A program made the position numbers and the translations under genes. DNA of 22,187 bases from an uncultured Rhodobacter sp. (GTDB taxonomy: Bacteria > Pseudomonadota > Alphaproteobacteria > Rhodobacterales > Rhodobacteraceae): the NCBI GenBank assembly GCA_937901435.1, contig CALGTJ010000272.1, positions 1 to 22,187 of the forward strand, given 5' to 3'. The first letter of the stretch is position 1. The number at the start of each line of letters is the position of its first letter. Positions 1-7,299 of the stretch are shown piece by piece. The notes beneath the pieces were generated by a model. That model ran no database searches and was not told the origin of the DNA. It was given only the letters and a program-made list of their open reading frames with translations.

Positions 1-1
1 T

Positions 2-73
2 TGGAATCAGGGCATTTGGCTTGCGGGATGCGTGGCCGACGCCATCTTGGCAGCTTTGGACGCCAGCCTGTAA
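2..73 (+). CDS. Possible 3' end of an upstream gene (partial)
   Basis: From the window edge, frame 2 is open for 23 codons and ends in TAA at 71-73. The residues (ending ...ADAILAALDASL) look like an ordinary amphipathic C-terminal helix of a bacterial protein. A 9-bp inverted repeat begins 16 nt after the stop, as would fit the end of a transcription unit. The family cannot be recognised from so little sequence, and a chance open frame of this length is quite possible. Confidence 0.3.
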   Translation, partial: WNQGIWLAGCVADAILAALDASL

Positions 74-88
74 CACGGCAAATATCTT

Positions 89-117
89 GGCGGTGCCCCA
101 ATCACTTTGGCACCGCC
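89..117. repeat. Perfect 9-bp inverted repeat (hairpin) upstream of the DMT gene
   Basis: GGCGGTGCC at 89-97 and its exact reverse complement GGCACCGCC at 109-117 flank an 11-nt loop. No T-run follows on either strand, so it is at best an atypical terminator for a gene ending at position 73. It ends 42 nt before the DMT start codon, so it could instead lie in that gene's leader. Confidence 0.55.
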
Positions 118-159
118 GAGACACCGCGCCCTGAAATACAAGACCACCGAGAGCCCGCC

Positions 160-1131
160 ATGAGCACCACAGACGCGAAATCGAATATCCGTGGCGCGGC
201 GCTGGCCTTGTTGGCCTTTGCGCTTTACGCAATGCACGACGTGGTGGTGAAATTTCTGGGCGTGTCCTACGACACCTTCCAGATCGTTTTTTTCAGCGTC
301 CTGTTGTCCTTTCCACTGGTCATCCTGATGCTGATGCGGGACAGCACCTCGGGCACTTTGCTGCCGGTCCATCCATGGTGGACCACCCTACGCACAATTT
401 CTGTGATCATCACCGGATCGGCAGCCTTTTATGCGTTTTCCGTCCTGCCATTAGCAGAAGTCTATGCAATCCTCTTTGCCTCGCCTCTTTTGATAACGGT
501 CCTGTCAATCCCGATCCTTGGCGAAAAAGTGGGACTAAACCGCTGGTTCGCAGTCGGCGTTGGCCTGATCGGGGTGATTGTCGTCCTGCGCCCCGGCACA
601 ACGGTTCTGACCCTTGGCCACCTTGGCGCATTGGCGGCCGCGATCTTTGGCTCGCTCGCGTCGATCATTGTGCGCAAGATTGGAAGGGAAGAACGCAGTG
701 CGGTTCTGTTGCTCTATCCGATGATGGCAAACTTTGTGCTGATGGCTGCCCTATTGCCCTTCATCTATCGCCCGATGCCGGTCGAACATCTGGGTCTGGT
801 CGGCGTCATGGCCAGTTTCGCCTTTGTTGCCGGGCTTTGCCTGATCGCCGCGTATAAATCTGGCGACGCGGCGATAATCGCACCGATGCAGTATTCGCAG
901 ATTATCTGGGCTGCGGTTCTTGGCAGTTTTTTCTTTCAGGAGACGCCAGACACGCTGACCTGGGTCGGCACTGGCATCATTGTAGCCAGCGGCCTTTACA
1001 TCGTCATACGCGAAGCCTTTGGAGGCACCTCGATCCGTAGCCCGGTTTTGCGCTCTCGCCTGCGCTTTGACTCTGGCACATCGCCACGGGCCGGTGTCCC
1101 AACAAAGCAAAGCCTGCCGCCGAACACCTGA
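160..1131 (+). CDS. DMT superfamily transporter (EamA family)
   Basis: A predicted inner-membrane exporter of 323 aa. The chain is almost entirely hydrophobic helices, about ten of them, arranged as two EamA-like halves (roughly residues 8-140 and 155-285), which is the drug/metabolite transporter layout. The substrate cannot be told from sequence. The open frame extends to the window edge, but the ATG at 160 is preferred because the residues before it are Arg/Pro-rich and unlike the family N-terminus, whereas MSTTDAKSNIRGAALALLAF is typical. A polar tail of about 35 residues follows the last membrane helix. It converges on ccoS, with only 7 nt between the two stop codons. It has no obvious functional link to the cbb3 cluster. 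Confidence 0.85.
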   Translation: MSTTDAKSNIRGAALALLAFALYAMHDVVVKFLGVSYDTFQIVFFSVLLSFPLVILMLMRDSTSGTLLPVHPWWTTLRTISVIITGSAAFYAFSVLPLAEVYAILFASPLLITVLSIPILGEKVGLNRWFAVGVGLIGVIVVLRPGTTVLTLGHLGALAAAIFGSLASIIVRKIGREERSAVLLLYPMMANFVLMAALLPFIYRPMPVEHLGLVGVMASFAFVAGLCLIAAYKSGDAAIIAPMQYSQIIWAAVLGSFFFQETPDTLTWVGTGIIVASGLYIVIREAFGGTSIRSPVLRSRLRFDSGTSPRAGVPTKQSLPPNT

Positions 1132-1144
1132 CCTCGGTTCAGGT
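1126..1144. terminator. Small inverted repeat spanning the convergent stop codons of the DMT gene and ccoS
   Basis: ACCTGA (1126-1131) pairs with TCAGGT (1139-1144) across a 7-nt loop. The arms contain the TGA of the DMT gene and the TGA of ccoS. It may serve as a weak bidirectional 3' end, but a 6-bp stem without a T-run is weak evidence. Confidence 0.3.
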
Positions 1145-1282
1145 CTCGTCATCCAGCAGAATGCGCGCGGCACTGCCTTCGGCGTCGTCGTATTGGCCGG
1201 ACTTTACGGTCCAGAGAAAGGCGATCAGGCCCACACCGCCAAGGATCAGCGAGATCGGGATCAGGACGACCAGAACATTCAT
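1139..1282 (-). CDS. ccoS: cbb3-type cytochrome oxidase assembly protein CcoS
   Basis: A 47-residue protein with one N-terminal membrane helix (MNVLVVLIPISLILGGVGLI) followed by FLWTVKSGQYDD and an acidic tail. The aromatic 'W..KSGQ.DD' segment after a single helix is the CcoS/FixS signature. CcoS is needed for cofactor insertion into the cbb3 oxidase and acts in the inner membrane. Its ATG overlaps the ccoI stop codon as ATGA (1279-1282), so its translation is probably coupled to ccoI. The nonsense codon in ccoI could therefore lower its expression. It closes the ccoGHIS operon. Confidence 0.93.
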   Translation of the reverse strand: MNVLVVLIPISLILGGVGLIAFLWTVKSGQYDDAEGSAARILLDDET

Positions 1283-3429
1283 GACACTCTCCCTACGCGC
1301 AACGCGTTCAACAGTACCGTAATGGACGAGGCTGACATTGCAATGGCCGCGATCAGCGGCGTTGCAAAGCCCAGCAAGGCGACAGGGACGGCAATCAGGT
1401 TATAACAGGCAGCAATGGCAAAGTTTTGCTTTGACAACCGCGTCGCGGCGCGTGCCACTTTCAACACAAGCGGCAGGTCCTCGAAACTTTCGCGCAGGCA
1501 AATGATATCGGCCGCATTGCGAGAGGCATCCAGCGCCGACGAGGGCGCGATAGAGGCATGGGCCGCCGCCAGAGAGGCGGTATCGTTCAGCCCGTCCCCG
1601 ACCATCAGCACATGATGCCCGTCCTTTTCCATCTGTTGCATTGCGGCATGTTTTTCTTCTGCCGTGACACCGGGAAGGGCCATGGTGATCCCCAACCGAT
1701 TTGCCAGAGGCGCGACCGCGGCATCGCGATCACCACTTAGAATCATGACGCCAAGCCCTTGCTCGGACAGGCCCTCCAACGCAATTTCCACGCCGGGACG
1801 GATGGTTTCGACCATGGGAATCTCGCGCGCAACATCATCGCCAAAGCGAAAACCTGTTCCGGTGAAATCCGCCCCGATAAACGACCCGCGCCCTAACCGC
1901 ACAACACTGCCGTCGAACTAGCCCTGCACGCCAGCCCCCGGTATTTCCTGCACGTTTTGCAATTCAACCGGGGTGACATCGCGCAAAGCCCGCGCAATTG
2001 CCCGCGACAGAGGGTGGCTTGATGCCTGCGCCAAGGCAAGGACATAGGGGGTTTCATGGGCGGACAACTTATTGAGCGACACAGAGGTTTTTGGCAGAGT
2101 TAAAGTGCCGGTTTTGTCAAAGACGACACGATCCACCTCGGCAATCCGTTCAAGCGCGGTTCCATTTTTGACCAGAAAGCCCTTTGCATAAAGCTTGCCA
2201 ATCGCCGCGGTAGCCACTGCGGGCACCGCAAGTCCAAGCGCACAGGGGCAGGTGATAATCAGCACCGCGACCGCAATATTGATCGACAGACGCAGATCGC
2301 CACTGATCCAGTACCAGACGGCAAAGGCCACAAAAGCAAGCAAATGCACAGCAGGCGCATAGATCCGCGCGGCACGATCCGCGAGGTTGGTATAACGGTT
2401 GCGGCTGGTCTCGGCGGTTTCCACCAATGTCGACAGGCGACGCAGGGTGGTATCCTCGCCCACGGCTGTGGCTGTAATCTGGAACGGCGCGCCAAGATTG
2501 ATCTCGCCCGCCTGAACCTGCGCCCCTTGCGCCAGTTCGACAGAGGCCGTCTCTCCGGTGAGAAAGGATCGGTCGGTTCTGGCCCGCGCGGTCATCAATT
2601 GGCCATCCACAGGCACCCGGACGCCCGTCGGGATCAGCATCAGATCCCCGATCACAAGGTCATCCACAGAAGTCTCGACCACCTTGCCGTTTACCAGTTT
2701 TTGCGCAGTCCGCACCTCAAGCGCGGACAGCTCTTTGGCCGCAGAGCGCGCCGCACTTCGGGTGCGTTGGTCCAGATAGCGCCCGACCAGCAGGAAAAAC
2801 GTCAGCGACAGCGCGGCATCAAAATAGGCGTGTCGGCCACCATTCAGGGTCTCGTACAAGGACATCGCAGAGGCCAGCAGAATCGCCAGAGAGATCGGCA
2901 CATCCATGTTCATCGTGCCACGGACCAAGGCCCGCTGGGCGCTGCGAAAGAACGGCTGGCCTGCATAAAGGACCGCAGGCAAAGAGATCGCCGCAGAGAT
3001 CAGGTGAAACAATTCCCGCGTCGCACCGTCCGCCCCAGACCAGATCGCAACGGACAAAAGCATGACATTCATCATGGCAAACCCGGCGACGGACAGGCGG
3101 ATGAGCAAGGACCGCTCTTCCTTGTTCTCGACGTCCCCCAGCACAGTGGCATCCAGCGGATGCGCCTCGAATCCGGCTGCGTCCAACGTCTTGACCAAGG
3201 CATCCACCGTTCCGCCGTGCGCCTCGATGGCGACACGTTTCAGCGACAGGTTCACGCGGGCATAGCTGACCTCTGGCATCGCCATCAGCGCGCGTTCGAC
3301 CGTACCAATGCACGCCGCGCAGTGGATTGTGGGCACGGACAGATGAACGTTGGGTTTATGAGAGTAAGCCTCGACGTCATCCGCCTTGGGCCCCGCAATG
3401 CAGGCAGGGCAGGCCGACATGCTGCTCAT
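1279..3429 (-). pseudogene. ccoI: Copper-translocating P-type ATPase CcoI (FixI), interrupted by an in-frame TAG
   Basis: A P1B-type ATPase for copper delivery to the cbb3 oxidase. The frame is 716 codons, the normal length for CcoI, but codon 504 (1918-1920) is TAG. Before the stop: an N-terminal CPAC (7-10), the HMA motif CAAC (37-40), TGE actuator (291-293), CPC ion channel (394-396), DKTGT phosphorylation site (438-442) and SSHP (470-473). After the stop in the same frame: SGDR (about 565-568), the hinge GDGLND (611-616) and the last membrane helices. There is no frameshift and both halves look conserved, so one base change explains the break. The first half alone (503 aa) lacks the hinge and should be inactive. 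A GTG at 1902-1904 could restart the second half but has no clear ribosome binding site. Start and stop overlap ccoH and ccoS by ATGA. A sequencing error is a real alternative. Confidence 0.9.
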
Positions 3430-3884
3430 TTCGCAACCCTCACAATGATGCGTTGTTGAAACAAGGTGCCATCGTCAGAGCGCGCCTTGAGTCGCAGGTT
3501 CCAATTGCCCGCACCATGAGCCACGTCAATCGGCGCAACAAAAGCCGTGCCGTTAAAGGTGAACTCTGGCGTCTGATCTGCCACGACACTTGTGGCCCGG
3601 CCAAACGTCGCCTCTTCGATCACAGGCTGCACCGGGTCGCCGTTGTGGGCAAAGCTGAGCATCAGATGATCGTCCTTCGACCATGCTTTGACGTCCCAGC
3701 CCAGCGCCAGTTGCGCATCACGGTCCGCATCGAACCTTTGCGAGGCCACATAAGAGTTCTTGACCTCAAGTCCCGGAAAGCTGTGCACCGCATTATAGGT
3801 CAATGTCAGGTTCACCGAGATTATCACACCAAACGCCAGAACAAACCCTGTCAAGACATGCCATCCTTTGATTTCACGGGTCAT
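3426..3884 (-). CDS. ccoH: cbb3 oxidase assembly protein CcoH (FixH family)
   Basis: 152 aa with a short cytoplasmic start, one membrane helix (about residues 8-28, GWHVLTGFVLAFGVIISVNL) and a periplasmic domain with the FixH features NAVHSFPGLEV and a beta-rich end. CcoH is a single-span membrane protein that works with CcoI/CcoG in cbb3 maturation. Both ends overlap the neighbours by ATGA (3881-3884 with ccoG, 3426-3429 with ccoI), indicating tight translational coupling. Nothing unusual was seen. Confidence 0.93.
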   Translation of the reverse strand: MTREIKGWHVLTGFVLAFGVIISVNLTLTYNAVHSFPGLEVKNSYVASQRFDADRDAQLALGWDVKAWSKDDHLMLSFAHNGDPVQPVIEEATFGRATSVVADQTPEFTFNGTAFVAPIDVAHGAGNWNLRLKARSDDGTLFQQRIIVRVAK

Positions 3885-5299
3885 TTTGCTGCCTTTCCGT
3901 TGAATGTTGTCGCGACAGAGGCGCGTTCGCCACTGGTATTGTCCTCAACCCATAGCCGAAACTCTGTAGCGGCCTGGGATGCGGCGGGGTCTTGGGGGCG
4001 CGCGGTGATATAGACCCGCTGCAACAGAGTGGTGTCGGCGGGCACCAGAACGTCACGGTCCTCGGTGTTGCCCTCCAACTCTATTCGCAGGATGCCTTCC
4101 GTTGTCAGTGACAGATGGAAAGAGCGGTCTTCGCCCAGTTTGTTGCGCAGACGGACGTCGTAGATATTGCGGATATTGCCGTTGCTAAGGGTCACAAACG
4201 TCGGGTTGCGCACCGGCGAAACGGTCATCTCGATATCGCTGCGGATAAAGAGCGCGTAGATCAAACCGACACCAACCAGCGTCCAAAGCGCAGTATAAAG
4301 GATGGTGCGCGGACGCAGCACGTGTTTCCAAATCGGTTTGGGCTTGGCCCCGGCGCGCTCTGCCGGTTCATCGGCCAGCGCCAGATAGTCGATCAACCCG
4401 CGCGGCGCGCCGATCTTGTCCATGACGTCGTCGCAGGCATCGATGCACAGGGCGCAAGCAATACATTCCATCTGCTGCCCGTCGCGAATGTCGATGCCCA
4501 TGGGACAAACGTTAACGCAAGCCATACAGTCGATGCAGTCGCCTGTGGTGCCCTCGTGCTTTTTGCCACGCGGCTCGCCGCGCCAGTCACGATAGCCGAC
4601 GGTCAGCGTGTCCGGGTCCATCATCGCGGATTGGATGCGGGGCCATGGGCACATGTAAATGCAGACCTGCTCGCGCATAAACCCGCCAAAGACAAAGGTG
4701 GTCGCGGTCAGCACGGCAATGGTGATGTAGGCCGCAGGATGCGCCGTAAAGGTGACGAGGTTCGTGAACAACGTCGGAGCATCTGTAAAATAAAAGACCC
4801 ATGCGCCACCCGTTGCCACCGCAATCGTCAGCCAAACGGTCCATTTGATCAGACGCAGCCGCCATTTGCGCGCGTCCCATTTGCCCTTGTGCAATTTGAC
4901 CCGCGCGTTGCGGTCGCCTTCGATCCAGCGTTCCACAAGGATAAAGAGGTCGGTCCAGACGGTCTGTGGGCAGGTATAGCCGCACCAGACCCGGCCCAGC
5001 GCCGAGGTGAATAGAAACAACCCCAGTCCGGCCATGATCAACAGACCCGCCACAAAGTAGAATTCATGCGGCCAGATCTCGATCCAGAAGAAATAGAATC
5101 GACGGCTTGCCAGATCGACCAGAACCGCCTGATCGGGCAGGTTTGGCCCCCGGTCCCAACGGATCCATGGGGTGAGATAGTAGATCGCCAGCGTGACCCC
5201 CATGATCCACCATTTCAGGTTGCGGAATTTGCCCGAAACCCGACGTGGAAAGATAGGGACACGCGCAGCGTAAAGCTGAGGTGGTTCTTGAGAAGTCAT
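3881..5299 (-). CDS. ccoG: Cytochrome oxidase accessory protein CcoG (RdxA/FixG family)
   Basis: A membrane iron-sulfur protein of 472 aa, known to act in copper reduction and handling for cbb3 assembly. After several membrane helices it shows a bacterial ferredoxin-like domain with two cysteine sets, C255/258/261/265 (CIDCMACVNVCP) and C279/282/285/289 (CIACALCIDAC). Also present are CGYTCPQTVW (106-115) and MCPWPR (216-221), followed by a C-terminal Ig-like domain. The ATG at 5299 is preferred over the upstream in-frame ATG at 5341: it starts MTSQEPPQ, has AGGA about 9 nt upstream (5308-5311), and leaves the FNR box 53 nt upstream of the gene. First gene of ccoGHIS, with an ATGA overlap to ccoH. 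Confidence 0.95.
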   Translation of the reverse strand: MTSQEPPQLYAARVPIFPRRVSGKFRNLKWWIMGVTLAIYYLTPWIRWDRGPNLPDQAVLVDLASRRFYFFWIEIWPHEFYFVAGLLIMAGLGLFLFTSALGRVWCGYTCPQTVWTDLFILVERWIEGDRNARVKLHKGKWDARKWRLRLIKWTVWLTIAVATGGAWVFYFTDAPTLFTNLVTFTAHPAAYITIAVLTATTFVFGGFMREQVCIYMCPWPRIQSAMMDPDTLTVGYRDWRGEPRGKKHEGTTGDCIDCMACVNVCPMGIDIRDGQQMECIACALCIDACDDVMDKIGAPRGLIDYLALADEPAERAGAKPKPIWKHVLRPRTILYTALWTLVGVGLIYALFIRSDIEMTVSPVRNPTFVTLSNGNIRNIYDVRLRNKLGEDRSFHLSLTTEGILRIELEGNTEDRDVLVPADTTLLQRVYITARPQDPAASQAATEFRLWVEDNTSGERASVATTFNGKAAK

Positions 5300-5307
5300 G
5301 ATATATT

Positions 5308-5311
5308 TTCC
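5308..5311 (-). promoter_or_regulatory. Ribosome binding site of ccoG, inside a repeated 11-mer
   Basis: AGGA on the minus strand, 8 nt before the ATG at 5299. Its first three bases are the end of the 11-mer TGCGAACAGGA (5309-5319), which also occurs before ccoN. It supports the 5299 start over the one at 5341. Confidence 0.55.
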
Positions 5312-5319
5312 TGTTCGCA
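5309..5319 (-). promoter_or_regulatory. 11-mer shared with the ccoN promoter, at the same distance from the FNR box
   Basis: TGCGAACAGGA on the minus strand, starting after exactly 33 nt from the end of the FNR box at 5353-5366. The identical word lies 33 nt from the box at 8990-9003. For a class II FNR promoter (box centred near -41.5) this places the 11-mer at the transcription start, so it is probably the initially transcribed sequence. Confidence 0.5.
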
Positions 5320-5352
5320 CGGTCACGCTATCGCGTGGCACACCGCGTATCG

Positions 5353-5366
5353 TTGATCTGGATCAA
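5353..5366 (-). promoter_or_regulatory. FNR box, ccoGHIS promoter
   Basis: TTGATCTGGATCAA is a perfect palindromic match to the FNR/FnrL consensus TTGAT-N4-ATCAA and is identical to the box before ccoN. It lies 53 nt upstream of the ccoG start, a distance that suits class II activation with a short leader. The FnrL encoded upstream in this window is the likely activator when oxygen is low. Confidence 0.92.
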
Positions 5367-5402
5367 GACGCTGAAAAAATAGAGCCCGAAGCGGCGGCGT
5401 TT

Positions 5403-5412
5403 TGCGAACAGG
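5403..5412 (+). repeat. Inverted copy of the 10-mer TGCGAACAGG
   Basis: TGCGAACAGG on the + strand is the exact reverse complement of plus-strand 5310-5319. The two arms lie on either side of the ccoG FNR box. In a minus-strand read-through RNA from ccoP, this segment reads CCUGUUCGCA and could pair over 10 bp with the sequence containing the ccoG ribosome binding site. Confidence 0.4.
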
Positions 5413-5425
5413 GCCGCTCCGGGCA

Positions 5426-5446
5426 GGCCACCAGGGGTTGGTGGCC
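5426..5446 (-). terminator. Hairpin downstream of ccoP
   Basis: GGCCACCA (5426-5433) and TGGTGGCC (5439-5446) form a perfect 8-bp stem with a 5-nt loop, starting 9 nt after the ccoP stop codon. No T-run follows directly on the minus strand; a run of six T occurs only about 50 nt further on. It is therefore either an inefficient terminator or a 3' stabilising hairpin at the end of the ccoNOQP message. Confidence 0.55.
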
Positions 5447-5455
5447 GATTCTGCC

Positions 5456-6322
5456 TTACTCTCCTCCTCCGAGAGCGTGAACGTAGGCAGAAACAGCGCG
5501 CACATCGACCTCTTTGAGCCGTTGGCCCCAAGCTGGCATGATGCCATAGCGCGCATAGGTGACCGTCTCGGTCAGCGCCTCGCGGTCGCCGCCGTAAAGC
5601 CAGATCGCGTCAGATAGGTTGGGCGCCCCTAAATCGCGGTCACCTTTGGCCTCTTCGCCATGACAAGACGAACAGTTTTCGGCATAGAGTTCGCTGCCCG
5701 TGGCCGCCAGATCCGCGTCATGTTCCGGATTGGTCAACGACGTGACATATTCCACAACCGCCGTGATCTCTGGTTTTTCAAGGAGTTCGCCAAAGGCAGG
5801 CATCATCGAGAACCGGGCATCGTCGTCGGTCTCGTTGCGAATGCCGTGATTGACGGTGTAGGCAATCTCGTCAATCGCCCCACCCCATAGCCAATCGTCG
5901 TCCAACAGGTTGGGATAGCCCTTGGCCCCTGCGGCACCTGCCCCGTGGCATTGCGAGCACTGCGCCCGAAACACGGCCGCACCCCGGCCAATCGCATAGC
6001 GGTTCAGGTCGGTATTTTCGGAAAGAGTGGCCAGATCCGCGCTCAGTAGGGCCGTCACAAGAGGCGCGTTCTTTGCCTCATGTTCTTCGATGGCGACCGC
6101 CACATTGGCCCGTGTCGACCAGCCCAGCACACCTTGAGTGGCCCCTGTGACCAGCGGCCAGGCCGGAAAGGCGATCACATAGCCAATCCCCCACACGATG
6201 CAGGCGTAAAACGTCCAGAGCCACCAGCGCGGCAAAGGGTTGTTCAGCTCTCTGATCCCGTCCCATTCATGGCCAGTGGTCTCGACGCCGGTGACCTCGT
6301 CTTTTTCTTTTAGATCAGTCAT
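5456..6322 (-). CDS. ccoP: cbb3-type cytochrome c oxidase subunit III, CcoP
   Basis: 288 aa dihaem c-type cytochrome that receives electrons for the cbb3 oxidase. The cytoplasmic N-terminus carries the FixP signature (HEWDGIRELNNPLPRWW), followed by one membrane helix (about 35-55) and two periplasmic cytochrome c domains with CSQCH (122-126) and CSSCH (217-221). Candidate axial Met residues lie in FSMMP (171-175) and IMPAW (261-265). The length is normal for CcoP. Its ATG overlaps the ccoQ stop by ATGA (6319-6322). Last gene of ccoNOQP. Confidence 0.97.
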   Translation of the reverse strand: MTDLKEKDEVTGVETTGHEWDGIRELNNPLPRWWLWTFYACIVWGIGYVIAFPAWPLVTGATQGVLGWSTRANVAVAIEEHEAKNAPLVTALLSADLATLSENTDLNRYAIGRGAAVFRAQCSQCHGAGAAGAKGYPNLLDDDWLWGGAIDEIAYTVNHGIRNETDDDARFSMMPAFGELLEKPEITAVVEYVTSLTNPEHDADLAATGSELYAENCSSCHGEEAKGDRDLGAPNLSDAIWLYGGDREALTETVTYARYGIMPAWGQRLKEVDVRAVSAYVHALGGGE

Positions 6323-6552
6323 TTATCCAACCCCTTCGCCGCTTTGCAGTTGCCACCGCCCTCGCCTGTGCACTTGGCACAAGAGCCGGTCGGCAAAGCC
6401 GCGTCATTGCGCAGGGGAATTTGCCCCACGTCCTCGTAAACCGCGCTGGACCCCGGACGGAACGCCCAGAAAATCGCGCCGATGAAAAAGCCAAACATGC
6501 CCAACAGAACCCAGCTGTCAGCGATTTGGCGCAACACAGAATATGTATCCAT
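6319..6552 (-). CDS. ccoQ: cbb3-type oxidase small subunit CcoQ (FixQ)
   Basis: 77 aa with one membrane helix (about 13-31) and the CcoQ-typical FWAFRPGS after it. CcoQ stabilises the cbb3 complex. Two ATGs stand in tandem (6555 and 6552). The second is chosen because the strong GGAGG lies only 2 nt before the first but 5 nt before the second. The tail is longer than in minimal CcoQ and contains CAKCTGEGGGNCK, a cysteine-rich end that could bind a metal or be a lineage-specific extension. The TAG of ccoO is part of the ribosome binding sequence TAGGAGG. Confidence 0.9.
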   Translation of the reverse strand: MDTYSVLRQIADSWVLLGMFGFFIGAIFWAFRPGSSAVYEDVGQIPLRNDAALPTGSCAKCTGEGGGNCKAAKGLDK

Positions 6553-6557
6553 CATAG

Positions 6558-6564
6558 CCTCCTA
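6558..6564 (-). promoter_or_regulatory. Ribosome binding site of ccoQ overlapping the ccoO stop
   Basis: On the minus strand TAGGAGG combines the ccoO stop codon (6562-6564) with a near-perfect Shine-Dalgarno sequence. Its spacing favours the second of two tandem ATGs as the ccoQ start. Confidence 0.7.
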
Positions 6565-7287
6565 TCGACTGGCTTCTGGGGTGAAGGTGGAAAAGTCGAC
6601 CATCGTGCCAAGCACTTGCAGATAGGCGATCAGCGCGTCCATCTCTGTCAGTTCCGGCAGACCGTCAAAGTTGGCCACATTCGCACCGGGATACCGCGCC
6701 AGCATCGCATCGTAATCCGCATCCGGATCCGCCTGAACACGAAAGTCCGATGCGGCCTCTGCAATCGCTTCGTCGGTGTAGGGTACACCCACCATGCGAT
6801 GCGTCGACAAAAGTGCCTCGATATGGGTCGGCTCGATCACTGTGCGCTTCAGGAACGCATATTTCGGCATGATCGATTCGGGCACGACAGACTGTGGATC
6901 GGTCAGGTGATCCACATGCCAAGCATCCGAATACCGCCCCCCCACACGGGCCAGATCAGGCCCGGTGCGTTTGGATCCCCATTGGAACGGGTGGTCATAC
7001 ATCGATTCGGCGGCAAGCGAGTAGTGCCCGTAGCGTTCCACCTCGTCGCGCATGGGACGGATCATCTGGCTGTGGCAGACATAGCAGCCTTCGCGCACAT
7101 AGATGTCCCGTCCCGTGAGTTCGAGCGGCGAGTAGGGCCGCACGCCCTCGACTTCTTCAATCGTGTTCTCAAGCCAGAACAGCGGAGCGATCTCTACGAT
7201 ACCGCCCACCGTCACCACCAGCAGCGACGCAACCAGCAACAGTGTCGGGCTTCTCTCTAGAACGGCGTGTTTATCCAGAATGGCCAT
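6562..7287 (-). CDS. ccoO: cbb3-type cytochrome c oxidase subunit II, CcoO
   Basis: 241 aa mono-haem cytochrome c subunit of the cbb3 oxidase. It has an N-terminal membrane anchor (about 14-38) and a periplasmic haem domain with CYVCH (68-72) followed by [10 protein letters not shown], the characteristic FixO stretch. [20 protein letters not shown] carries the likely axial Met. An AGGAG lies about 9 nt before the ATG. It follows ccoN after 12 nt in the same operon. Length and motifs are normal. Confidence 0.97.
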   Translation of the reverse strand: MAILDKHAVLERSPTLLLVASLLVVTVGGIVEIAPLFWLENTIEEVEGVRPYSPLELTGRDIYVREGCYVCHSQMIRPMRDEVERYGHYSLAAESMYDHPFQWGSKRTGPDLARVGGRYSDAWHVDHLTDPQSVVPESIMPKYAFLKRTVIEPTHIEALLSTHRMVGVPYTDEAIAEAASDFRVQADPDADYDAMLARYPGANVANFDGLPELTEMDALIAYLQVLGTMVDFSTFTPEASR

Positions 7288-7299
7288 TTAACCGTTCTC

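Noticed and set aside
1279..1902. A separate small HAD-like hydrolase gene for the second half of ccoI
   Set aside because: It is in frame with the upstream half, begins within the ATPase nucleotide domain, has no ribosome binding site, and ends in P-type ATPase membrane helices.
2344..3459. A 371-codon + strand open frame opposite ccoI
   Set aside because: Low-complexity basic product with no motifs; it is the shadow of ccoI.
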